From Nautilus pompilius (lineage: Eukaryota > Mollusca > Cephalopoda > Nautilida > Nautilidae), in NCBI GenBank assembly GCA_018389105.1, contig JACATO010002187.1:1178060-1242059 (forward strand): a DNA stretch of 64,000 bases, given 5' to 3'. The notes beneath the pieces were generated by a model. That model ran no database searches. It was not told the DNA's origin and saw nothing but the letters and a program-made list of their open reading frames with translations. A program made the position numbers and the translations under genes. Of this stretch, positions 12,506 through 24,023 are shown one piece after another. Every line of letters begins with the position of its first letter. Positions within the stretch are counted from its first letter, which is position 1.

Positions 12506-12702
12506 ATTGTGTGTGTGTGTGTGCATGTGAGAGAGAGAGAGAGAGGAGAGAGAGATTGTGTGTGTGTGAGAGAGAGAAGAGAGTGTGTGTGTGGTGTGTG
12601 TGTGTGAGAGAGAGAGAGAGATTTGTGTGTGTGTGTGAGAGAGAGAGATTGTGTGGTGTGTGTGAGTGAGTGAGTGAGTGAGAGAGAGAGAGAGATGTGT
12701 GG

Positions 12703-12741
<39 letters not shown>

Positions 12742-12797
12742 GTGTGTGTGAGAGAGAGAGAAGAGAGTGTGTGTGTGAGTGAGAGAGAGAGAGATTT

Positions 12798-12835
<38 letters not shown>

Positions 12836-13152
12836 TTTGTGTGTGAGAGAGAGAGAGAGATTGTGTGTGTGTGAGAGTGAGTGAGTGAGAGAGATTTTGT
12901 GTGTGTGAGAGAGAGAGAAGAGAGTGTGTGTGAGTGAGTGAGAGAGAGAGAGAGATTTTGTGTGTGTGTGTGTGTGAGTGAGAGAGAGAGAGAGAGAGAT
13001 TTTTGTGTGAGAGAGAGAAGAGAGAGAGTGTGTGTGTGTGAGTGAGAGAGAGAGTGTGTGTGAGTGAGTGAGAGAGAGAGAGATTGTGTGGTGTGTGTGT
13101 GTGTGAGTGAGAGAGAGAGAGATTGTGTGGTGTGTGTGAGAGAGAGAGAGTG
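12506..13152 (+). repeat. Compound (TG)n/(GA)n tract
   Basis: About 650 bp made almost only of TGTGTG and GAGAGA runs, alternating with short GTGAGTGAG and AGATTTTGTGTG links. A recurring block of roughly 60-70 bp, GAGAGAGAGATT then TGTGTG then GAGAGAG, suggests growth by tandem duplication. It has very few cytosines on the + strand until about 13142. Confidence 0.95.
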
Positions 13153-13369
13153 CGTGTTCGCGTGGGCGTGTCTACCCTAAATTTAATGTTATCTTAAAAA
13201 ATGTTTGTTTAATGATATTATTTTCAACCTATAATTATTATTTTGTGTTATACTATTCACATAATTATTAAATTACTCGTAATATCAGAAATAAATAGAT
13301 AAATAAATAATGGCCAGGAACTTTCATTATATCTTTATATCTGGAAATGTTTTGCCCGGAACAACCTTT

Positions 13370-13667
13370 AGAGGTCACACAGAGGGCGAAGTCATCATCG
13401 CATGCTGCTGCTGCTGCTGCTGTTGTTGTTGTTGAGCGAGTTGGACTTCCGAACAAGGCTCTGTCAATGGCATTGCATCCCGTAAAGACGAGTGGTCTGT
13501 TGTTTTCTGACGAGTCCTCCTCGTGATTGAGAGACGTTCGTCGAGCCTACAAGCGGCCCGGTCCACCCGACACCGGGGGCCCCCCAAGGACCCGGGAGGT
13601 CGCTGGCGCCCTCGGTGAGATGGATCTATTTAGTTGGTCCTAGAAGAGGGGACAGGACGTCTAAAGT
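13370..13667 (+). promoter_or_regulatory. GC/CpG-rich block, possible promoter and 5' UTR exon of the kinase gene
   Basis: A local island of high GC and CpG stands out sharply in AT-rich surroundings. It ends with CTAAA/GTAAGTACG at 13667, a good donor. The first coding exon of the ADCK5-type gene downstream has an acceptor at 17619 and 90 nt of 5' UTR, so it needs an upstream non-coding exon on the same strand. This block is the best candidate I see. It also has a short (CTG)n(TTG)n run at about 13402-13433. The link to the gene is an inference. Confidence 0.35.
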
Positions 13668-13845
13668 AAGTACGATATTACTCCACAGTTTTATATTTAT
13701 TTCTGTATATAAGTAAACAGACTGTTTGTTTGTTTCCTTTTAGTGTCGATGCCGGCTCGTAAGCATAGGTCGGGTTAGAAAACGATTTTTGTTATCGAAA
13801 CTAAATTCAAAATGTTAGAACTCGAGAACTAGACGAGGACGCTAG

Positions 13846-14487
13846 GGGACCAGTCCCTCTAGTGTCCAGTCCTCCTGACGCTACCCTCCTGATGCTAGGG
13901 CACCAGTTTCCCTGACGCTAGGGTCCAGTCCCCCTGACGTTACCCTCCTGATGATAGGGCACCAGTTTCCCTGACGCTAGGGTCCAGTCCTCCTGATGCT
14001 AGGGCACCAGTTTCCCTGACGCTAGGGTCCAGTCCCCCTGACGCTACCCTCCTGATGATAGGGCACCAGTTTCCCTGACGCTAGGGTCCAGTCCTCCTGA
14101 TGCTAGGGCACCAGTCCCCCTGATGTTAGGGTCCAGTCCCCCTGACGCTAGGGACCAGTTTCCCTGATGCTAGGGACCAGTCCCCCTGACGCTAGGGTCC
14201 AGTCCTCCTGATGCTACCATCCTGATGCTAGGGCACCAGTTTCCCTGACGCTAGGGTCCAGTCTTCCTGATGCTAGGGCACCAGTCCCCCTGATGTTAGG
14301 GTCCAGTCCCCCTGACGCTAGGGACCAGTTTCCCTGATGCTAGGGACCAGTCCCCCTGACGCTAGGGTCCAGTCCTCCTTATGCTACCATCCTGATGCTA
14401 GGGCACCAGTTTCCCTGACGCTAGGGTCCAGTCCCCCTGACGCTAGGGACCAGTTTCCCTGATGCTAGGGCACCAGTCTCCCTGAAA
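13846..14487 (+). repeat. 21-23-bp minisatellite
   Basis: About 640 bp of tandem units such as CTGACGCTAGGGTCCAGTCC and CTGATGCTAGGGCACCAGTT, 21-23 bp long, roughly 30 copies. Shortened 14-bp units (around CTACCCTC) recur at intervals, giving a higher-order pattern in which blocks of about 130-180 bp are themselves repeated. It would fall in the first intron of the kinase gene if the GC-rich block at 13.4-13.7 kb is its first exon. Confidence 0.95.
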
Positions 14488-14489
14488 GC

Positions 14490-15600
14490 GCTGGTGTTAG
14501 TAATCCCACCATCACCACCTCCACTATGGCGCTGTTCTTAGCACCGGCAGACAGTAGCAGAGGCCTCACCAGACCAAAACGTCCCACTCTGCAGTTTTTG
14601 TTTAAGGTTTAATTATATATAAGGAAGTCAAACAATGGCATAATTTTAGCATAAATACCATGCTACTATTTCTTTTATCTTTTTTTGTAATCGCCAAGTC
14701 TTTGGAGCCTAAATTCTACAAAATCTGATTTGATCTGGCAAAACCCATAGGATAGAAATATGTGTAATACAAATTATGCCACATCTAAATTATACCTAGA
14801 TGATTTCATTTTGTTTGCTTGCCAGTCGGATTTCTCTTTTGTGTGTGTGTGTCTTTTTATGGCGTGAGTTGTTTCATTTAATTGGAATAGTCAGTTATTG
14901 GCCACTGCAGCCCAGCAGCACCTGGTCAGTTATTTCCCACCACTGAAAATAACTGGAGATCTTTGTATTTTTTTATTTTTTAAAATTTTTTAAAGAAATG
15001 AAAACAGTTTTGAAATGCCTTATATTTCCAAACAACTGCTGCAGAGATTATTTCAGAACCTAAAGATTTAAATTTGCTCTCACTTCCAAGGTGGCATTCA
15101 GTTGAAGTTGTAGTTTGTTAGATTATATAGTGAGGTAAAAACCATAGAAATGAAAAGAAAAGGAATATGACGAAAGTCAGTATAAAATAAGTAATTAAAT
15201 CATCTCCTAACCTCGGACTTTAGGTCTTAATGTGGAAGATAGTACATCTAAAAATTTACACTTACTTTCAGATCAGTTTCTCATAAATCGTGTCGAAAAA
15301 TCTTTCGTTTAATGGTGAGAAATTATCCAGCTGCACGTTACCTTGGAATGGGTGAGAACTAACTGCAGGTGGAGGTCAGTCACATTGATGGTAAATTGTG
15401 GGAGATTATAAGGAGGTTCAATGAAAGCATCTTTGTCATGTTTTTTAATCATCTTAACTAAAAGGAAAAATATCTGGGTTAATATTTAAAAATGAAATAA
15501 AGCTATGACACAAGATGAAAAAACAATGGATGTTGCATTGCATGTGGTTAGAAATATTATCAAAATTTTATTAAATAGATGCTATGATATTTATTAGTTA
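14490..15600. other. Non-coding stretch
   Basis: Nothing recognisable beyond a short (GT)n run near 14840 and A/T-rich sequence. Confidence 0.5.
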
Positions 15601-15604
15601 GTTA

Positions 15605-17290
15605 CTGTATTTTCTGAACAGTAGGACATTTTTTTCCTGGAAAAAAGTCGCTTAAATTGCCCTGTGTTTTATGGACCAAAGATTATCCAGTTGTTATGAC
15701 TGGCATGTCACAGTCACTGTTGGACCAGTCAGGTTAAAGGTTAGGGTCATGGCTGCACCTACACATGACTTGCTCATTTGTTCTTTGTTTGATTCACTTG
15801 TGCATCCTAGCATATTTCGAGCTACATCAGTTGTAAAGTCTACAAGTGACATCACCAGTAGGACGAGAATTGGTAACCATTAGCCTTTGTTCTTATAAGT
15901 TACTGTCTGCCATGGTGCAGCCACACAGTTCAGTAGCATGCACAGATCAAGCATCACATGTTTCTGAGTTACATGCGGTAATCGGTTTGTTGTGTTTTTG
16001 GAAAATTTAGTATTACTCAAGTACAAAACAAAAGGTTTTCTTATACTATAGGGTTCAAACTGGAAATGGTAAATTATGCCAAAAGAGCATCAAAATAGAG
16101 CAGCTGAAAGTTATTTTTGTCCTATTCTATTTGAGAAAATGATATGAGAATGGAAGAAGCAAAAGGAAGAACTAATGAAAATAGAAAAAAGCAGGCATGC
16201 CTTTTGTGGTCATGCTGCAAAATGTCCACAGCTGGAAGAAGTGAAAAATTGGATAAAAGATCAGAGGGAAAATGGAATTTCTGTCTACCAAAATGATTGT
16301 ATGAGAAACATGACTTTGCCAGGACAACATCTTGGTGCTACAGATTTATGAAAAGGCGCAGCCTAAGCATGCACACTAGAATCAGGATAGCACAAGAATC
16401 AGCCAAATATGGAACAAAGATTCTTAAATTTCATAAGTTTGTGATTAATGCAAGGAAAAGAAAAAAAACACGTTTTAAATTTGGACAGGTAAGCAGTGTG
16501 GACAAAGTTTCTGTAACTTTCAGTGTTTCATCAAATAAGATGGTGTTCAGATATTAAAGGTGCTAAAGCAATAAAAATAAAAGTTCTGGTCACAAGAAGA
16601 CCCATTGCACTTGTTTTGATGTGTTGTGTTGATGGCACAGAACTACTGCCTTTAATCTATAAGAGAGAAATTTTACCAAAGGACAAAATTCCACATGAAA
16701 TTTTTGTTCATGTTTCTCCTCAGGGCTGGATGGGTGAAGAAGGGATGAAATGGTGGCTAGTGGAAGTGTGGTTCAGGTGTGCAGGTGGCATTCTAAAGAA
16801 AAAACCAACCTGTTGGTGTGTGACCAGTTCCAGTCACGTATAACTAAAGCTGTTGAAAGCTGGGTTATCTGGAATTACAGCCAATGGATATTTCAGTAAA
16901 CAAGCCGTTAAAGCACTCATGAGTGAATGAAATGGATGGAGACTCCAAGTTGTAAGTAGGCAGAACGAAGCAGTCCACCGTTTGACAGGTGTGAAGAAAT
17001 CTGAGACTATTAGTGGAACAGGAGACAATTGTGAAGTCATTCAAGAAATGTGGTATCATTAGTGTACTGGATGGCAGTGCAGATGGTATACTATTTGAAG
17101 AAAATAACAGCTTACATAAATCTAGTGGTAATGACAAGCATGACAGCAGTAATGGGGACTTTGGGCTTTCTAAAAGTAATAAAACCCCTCGTGCTGCTTC
17201 ATCATTATTTTAGTGCGCTGCACTGAAATATTATTTCCTACTTACTTACCTTTTCAAATCCTGGTGCATCTTATGGTCCAGCAAATACAG
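15605..17290 (+). mobile_element. pogo/Tigger-type DNA transposon with terminal inverted repeats
   Basis: The left end reads CTGTATTTTCTGAACAGTAG and the right end, reverse-complemented, CTGTATTTGCTGGACCATAA, a clear imperfect inverted repeat of the class common in pogo elements. A TA dinucleotide precedes the left end; the matching one on the right looks mutated. Between them lies a degraded transposase on the same strand. The total is about 1.69 kb, short of a complete autonomous element because the N-terminal DNA-binding part is poorly preserved. Confidence 0.8.
16297..17215 (+). pseudogene. Degraded pogo/Tigger-type transposase
   Basis: Frames at 16297-16557, 16523-16843 and 17013-17213 together give a pogo-type (CENP-B/Tigger) transposase: an HTH-like block with WCYRFMKRRSLS, then KFHKFVINARKRKK, a DDE-domain start (GQVSSVDKVSVTFSV), then CCVDGTELLPL and a GWMGEEGMKWWL block. 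The C-terminal tail has QETIVKSFKKCGI. Frames shift at about 16525 and again in 16840-17010, so it cannot make an active enzyme. An aspartate of the catalytic region is still visible in SSVDKVS. Confidence 0.8.
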
Positions 17291-17619
17291 AAGTTTTGTA
17301 AGTGCAGAGTTTTTGATAAAATCAGAATGAAACTAGAAATCTATTAAGGAGATCTGGAAATCCAATGCTGTAGCAGATTTTCTATGTAATTCAGCATAGA
17401 CCATTTGTCAGCCATTGGGAATGGGAATAAGCCAATGAAGCCTTGTGTCTTGTATACATTGTATTGGATAAGGATCATTGCTTATGCATCAAAATTTTAT
17501 ATTCTAGAGTGTATTATTAATCAACTTGTATCCTTAAAATATAATATATTTCAAACTTGTGTCACTTTTTTTAAAACAGAACTCTCTTTCTTTCTTTTTT
17601 TTTTTTACTTTATTTTCAG

Positions 17620-18044
17620 CTTTTAGAAAGATAATGTGACTGAAGGAAAAAAAAGGTAACAAATGACCTGACAGTTATTTCATTGGATTGGTTTCCAAAA
17701 ACTGGCAGAATGACAGCAACCATCCAGAGGAGTCCACTTATCTGTAAATTTTGCCCGAGGATGCACCATAGCCTTGTTTTCAGATGCAGGTTACTGAGGA
17801 ATAATTTGAAATTACTACACCAGCGGCAGAACACGCAGCTCTTTAACCACAACGCTTGCAGCTCCAGTAACGTGCGACCCTTTTCACGAGAAGCTAAGAA
17901 ACCTTTCTCCGCCGCTAAACCAAAGCATCTCTGTCTTCTGGCAACCTCTGTATTTGCTGTTAGCGGGATGCTTTACTTTATGGCCGAGGAACCGCAACGG
18001 AGAAAAGTCCGAGTCGCTTTTGGAGCTTTCAGGCGTTTTTTTCG
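17620..18044 (+). CDS. ADCK5: ADCK5-type gene, exon with start codon (coding from 17710)
   Basis: A strong acceptor (a long T tract ending TTTTCAG) precedes 17620, and TTTCG/GTAAGC ends the exon. The in-frame open frame extends upstream to a TTG at 17683, but the first in-frame ATG is 17710, which I take as the start. Two minimal upstream reading frames (ATG TGA near 17634 and ATG ACC TGA near 17663) lie in the 5' UTR. The exon encodes the basic presequence-like region and the membrane segment ([19 protein letters not shown]) and ends in phase 2. Confidence 0.88.
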
Positions 18045-21000
18045 GTAAGCTTCTTAATCGAACAAACAAAACATGTGGCAGGGGGGATCTTTTTGTCTTT
18101 TTCCGAGAACAGCCCATTTAACAGCCTTATAATGTCTCGCTATGAGTCGTGTCTAACAAACAGTCAGAAAACACGGAGTAGGAAATTAAGTAAAACCATG
18201 TGATCAAGTCCCACTCTCAGCTTCACTCCTTTTCCTCCTCTCCTCCTCTCTTTTCACATCTATACTTTAAAGTTATTAAGCCTCACATCAGCAGCCAACC
18301 ACATGGAAAGAAGAAAGAAAAAATACAGCATTGATACATCTTGGCCTGAACGTTCAATAATAATGATCTTTTGTCATTAAATTTAAAGTTTTTGTAATTT
18401 TAATTATCAGTTTAACTTTGTAATTACTGTTTTGCTTTGTTTTCTCTCTCTCTCTCTAGAATCTCTAAACCAGACAGCATCTTGTGCTTGCTGGTGCCAT
18501 TGGTAAAAGGAGAAACAGCTTTGGTTGTTTACACTAGAATTTTGATTTTGAGTATTACAGTCGACCCCCCCCCCACCCCCGCGTAATCACAGTTCGGCAT
18601 TCGCGGTCCCGGTTATTCGCGGAATTTTCCTTAGAACCTAACTAATAATTGTTTGTGGAAACCCCCGCATATTCGCGTAATCGCAAATATCTTCCGCGAT
18701 TTTTTTATGGCTTTTTTCATGACAATATATATTTTTTCACGCTTTTTAACGCTAAATTATTAATAACAATATAATCTACTAATTTTGTAATATAAATACT
18801 AACGTAAGTTCAGCAAAATATCAATATGAAATAAACACTATTGGCTGGAGGTTTGAAAGTAGCCAATCACAGAGCGTTATTCATTTCTCCTTGCTGCTGA
18901 TTGGCTGCTGTCCACGAGGCGCTGTCTCAGACAGATGCAATCCAGCATCATCCCAGTTTACCGCGTGTAGCTATCTCGAGTGTTTCTGAGTGTTGTATTT
19001 TTTATTAAATTATTATTATATATTTACTTATATTTTTTTATTATATTTTACGTTATATTTTAACGTTTATAGGTATTTTTATGGACCACGTCCAATATTC
19101 GCGGTTTTTCGCTCTTCGCGGGTGCTCAAGGGACGTAACCCTCGCGAACACCGGGGGACAACTGTATTTATTTTACTTTTTTTGTTCAAGAAATATATAT
19201 GCTGGAAGCCCACAATTTTGCATTATCCAATATTTATATATAAATCCATCTGTAGTGCATATAATTATATATAAACATAAATTGTAAAATTCATGCATAA
19301 AAATATATTTTTGAATATTTATCAGAAGACTTGATTGAAATACCTTTTGTTATGTTTGATGAGGCCATCATTGTATGTGTGTGTGTGTGCATATATATGG
19401 TACAGGAAATAAGTATGAAAACAAAGGAAGTACCGAGTATAAAATACAAATAACACCTTATGGAATTGCAATCATTAAAAATGAAATGCTTCATATTACA
19501 GTCAGGTACTAATATAGTACACTGTGATTGGTTGTCATGCAAGCAATCAAAGTGCCACACTTGCAGGACTATGCAACCATTGGCAGTGATATCATTCTAT
19601 TGTAGTAAATACTATGGCTCCTGGGAAAGAAATATCACATGACAAACATATAGAAATCAGTCTTAGCTGCTGAAGACTACTTCATGCAGCAAATTGTAGT
19701 CCAACTTCATGTTTTAGAAGCTGTATGCAAGACAGTGAGGAGGATACCAGTGTTAAGTACCTCAGGGTATGTTGTCTACTTGACAGACAACAAGCCAGTA
19801 GAGATCTTGCAAATGAAACTGGCTGCGAATACAGGTTTTAACGCTTCTTCAAGAACAGTAAGATGCATGTTAGCACAAGTGGTCTCAATAGATGTGTAGC
19901 CACCTGAAAACTTTTGCTGAGTGGAGGCAACTAATTGGCACTGCTGAAATGAGCAGAAATGAGACAGTAGGATGACCAAACCTGGAAAATGGTGCTCTTT
20001 ACAAATGAGTCCAAGTTTAAACTGTTTGGTAAAATTGAAGGTAAACTGACTAGAAAGGGGTAAAAGCAGGTTTTCATCTATCATGGCATTCCCTTAGGAA
20101 GACATTTCATTGGGCAGGGATTCCCGCATAACCCCCCAAAAAGAGTAGGTGGTTTAGCTCCGGATAACTTTATGTCATTGTTTTGTGTAAGGAAAAGCTG
20201 TGCATTAATTAAGCATGCAGAGTATAGAAGGGAGGTTATCAGTGGTATTGTATTCACAGAAAATTGGTTTAGGCTTTATTCATCACCTTGGTAACAGAAG
20301 GAACAACTTTTACAACCATCTAAGGTCACATTACTATTACTAAGAGGATAGATAGACTGAAGTAAACCCCTACTTTCTCTGGAATGCCTGTTTGTATTGT
20401 TTCTGATTATAGCACAACCAGAAGTTTTCAGATTTTGTATCTTATAGTAAACTACTGACATTCTGGAGGAAATTCTGTTACTATATCCTTATGATTTCAT
20501 TAATAAGATATTCACCTGTAAGATTGCTGACCTTTAAGTACTGAATAATTAGCATCTATGTAATAGGAACTTCAGGATTTTCTTAACAAATTCTGCCCTG
20601 ACCTTTGAGAACATCTAGCAGTGAGCTAGAAGGGAACTTGCTGGTATCAACCTCGTTCGAGCAAGCTATTTAGGTACAGCTGGTGGTCTCTTGAGCTATA
20701 GTCAAGATGCAGGTCAATCAAGAATTACCTGCTGAACCCCTCCCTCACCTGGCTGGAAACCCAACTAGAATTCTGTTTTTAGATGTTGGTCAATTAGTAA
20801 CAAAGAGCAAAAGGAAAACCATACCAGGAAGGTACACAAAAGCAAGGTGGTCCCAACCGGGATTCCAAGTTAAGGCTGCAGCCATGGCAGTCCAGTGGGC
20901 TAGCCACTTAGCCACTTGACCACCAGCCACACTATGCATTAAAGTAAGAAAAGAAGAAAAAAACCAACGGAGCAATGATTTATGCGTTGTCTGCTGTCGA

Positions 21001-23968
21001 GATATCTTCCAGTGATTTATGACAAAAATTGTCCTGCATCAGTCAAATGTGGATTCAGTTCCCATTTTGTGACTTGACACAAAATAGGAGAGTATAGCAG
21101 TAATTATGTACATTTCATTTATCTTTCTTTTCCTTTTTTTTTTTTTTTTTTTGAATTCTCTAGATCTTTGAAGATAGGAATTCTGATTTCTCTAGATTAC
21201 AAGTGGACTCTGTGGAATGTTGATGAGAACAGCAGCGATTACAAAAATGCCATTAAGAGGTGTCACAGAAGAGCTGCTGAAAAGCTTTTGGTGGGATGCT
21301 TGCAGAACGGGGGGCTGTACGTCAAACTTGGCCAGGGCTTGGTGTCCCTGAATCACTTGCTTCCTCAGGAGTACACCGACACACTGAGGGTCCTGCAGGA
21401 CAGAGCTCTCTCTCAGAAAAGCAGCGAGGTGAGATCTGTGTTTAGAGTTGGGTAACCCCTTTTTTTATTTTCACAGCTAAACGTCCCTTTACAGTTTGAT
21501 TTGATTTAAAAATAAAAGGAGAAAAAATTAAGTTCTGTTACAATTAAAGTACACTTTGAATTTTGGAGCATATACATCAAGATTGAGATATTTCTCCTTT
21601 TCTCAGTGGATTTGTTTAATGTCTGTGCAATTCAAGGTGTTTGTCTGTGTGAATGTTAGCATGCACTCTGCCCGCTTTAGGGCTTAGTGGTAGCACTGCT
21701 GATAGGTCGAGTTCAGTAGCAGAGACATTTGAAATCTAATTCACGAAATTTTTTCCATTGTTTGTTCTCTGGTGCAGGTGGACCAGTTGTTTCGTGAAGA
21801 CTTTGGTGTGTCCCCATCAACACTGTTTGAGTCATTTGATCCGGAGCCTTTTGCTGCTGCCAGCTTGGCGCAGGTTCACAAAGCCGTGACTCAGGATGGG
21901 AAGACAGTGGCTGTGAAGGTATCTTCCTTTGTGCCATTTCTTAGATAGTCAGTAGACACATGACGGGCCAACTCTCGTCAAACAAAACAGCCATATATTT
22001 ACAAGAGATAATGCAATAGAGTTAACAATAGGTTGGATTTTTGAAAATGCCCAGAATTTTGTCAGCGGCATCCTAGGAATGTTGTATCTGTCTATCTCTT
22101 TATGCACTAAAACTTTTCCTTGTGTAAAACATTTTTGGTAAGACTTGGAATGTCGTTCAGGTGCGTGTCCACATTATTCCAGGGATATAACTACAGTGGT
22201 ATCCAAAATTATTGTCTCCTGAAATAGTTCTGAATTCTTGTTGTTTATATATGTAATTATATTATGACTAATGCAATGTTATGCATTTATTTAATTTTTT
22301 TGATTTATTGTTTATGTATTTTCTTTTGTTGAAATAATATTCTGTAGTCAAAACAATGTTCGCATTTATTGAGGTTGACTGGTTTATGCTTTTTAGCTAC
22401 ATTAAGGATACGTAGTACACAGGCACTATAAACAGTTACAGCCAATTAAGCATTGTTTATTTATGTTAAAAATGCATTTTTTAATTGTATGATGAATAAT
22501 CAACACTCAGTATTTTTTTTAAAAACAAGGTGATGAAATAATTCTGGCCACCAGTGTAGATTGGGAAAATTGAAGGTTGATTTACCAGAATTATCAGCAA
22601 GATTGATAAAGATTAAAGCTTTACTGACTATTTGACCTACAGGTGTTTTGGTTTTGATTGTTATATTATTGAAGTTAACAGGTAAAGAATATATTAGATT
22701 CAATAGATTATTTTACTACCAATTACAAATAATACACTAGTAGATGGAAACAGAAATGTTCTATATTAGACATTAGGTACATGGCCTTTTGGTTATGTGC
22801 TATTGAGCTGGAATGGTTAACTCAACTTGATAGTGTATAAATTTTAATGGCCTCTCCTCTGATTCCTCTTGTATTGGTTACAATTCCTATTTTAAAAAAA
22901 AGTTATACATAATACGGTAATCACAAATTGAGATTTGCTGGTTTTCATCATCTGAATGCTGCAGTGTAAGTAGTCCTCCCAAACTAAGGGTTTTTAAAGT
23001 TCTTGCTAATAGTCATCAGAATCCCCATCAATGTCATTGATCAACTGTTCTTTGATGGTCTACAATCAGCAGTTACTGTGTCCGTATCACTCCTCCATAT
23101 TGTTGCTAGGTTACCTAGTGTCAGCCAGCATGTCTGATGTGCTGCTCTAGAGTTAGAGTTCTGCATCAGCAGCAGCACCTAAAAGGTTTAAGTCTATGTA
23201 TCCTGTATGAGAAAATGTTTCTGCATATTGACAGAATAAATATTATCGAGGTTTTATTGCTTGTTTCTGTAAAATCAGGCCTAATTTATATTTCTTATTA
23301 CAAAAAATTTCTTTTAAAAATTCCTCATAAAAATGTCACAGACTTACCAATTCCTGGACTAGATATAGTATAGTTAATACCTATCTAATATCGGCTTTTT
23401 TTGTTTTTAGTTTACAGCATTTTTCAAACTAATATGTTTTGAGTACAGTTGTCGAAAGCTCTCATTGCTTTCTGTATAATTTTTATTTTTTAAGTGTGAG
23501 AAAGTTGATAATTGATGTATGTTTGACAAAAAAAATTTACTGAAGGGTTCTGTGTCAGGGTTATTGGAAAATTTTGCTTGAGAGAACCATTTTGGATTTG
23601 CTCTCTTTAGATTAAATCTAATCTAATCTTTTTTTTTTTAAAAAATTCAAAAATGCCAATTTTTGACAAAGACGAAGCATTGTCACCTCCTTGTATTTTA
23701 TCTAGAAAGAAAACCAAGATGCGCAGCGATGAGCATCATCTCCTCTCCTCAATAGGGTCAGCAGTGAAAATTAAGTAGAAAATTTGGAGTGTGGTGAATG
23801 TCATTGCCATACTAGGAAATACCTGTTGCAGTTTTGCTGTTACCTTGAGAATATTTGTTAACATATTTCTGAAGCTTTAGAAACCAATGATGAATTTAAT
23901 TTCAATATGCAAATAAAAAAATTTTTTTAAAGAAATCTTGCCATGTTTTTAAAACAATCCCCTTATTA

Positions 23969-24023
<55 letters not shown>

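Larger units (their letters stand above)
18045..21163 (+). other. Intron 1 of the coding region, transposon-rich
   Basis: Holds a 607-bp MITE (18558-19164), a Tc1-like transposase remnant (about 19684-20140), a minus-strand tRNA-derived SINE (about 20740-20935) and short (TG)n near 19370. The remainder shows nothing notable. Confidence 0.8.

Noticed and set aside
13846..14487. Regular repeats with short spacing, resembling a CRISPR array at first sight
   Set aside because: Units are contiguous without unique spacers, and the window is eukaryotic; it is a minisatellite.
17683..17709. Kinase start at 17683
   Set aside because: The codon is TTG; the first ATG in frame is 17710.
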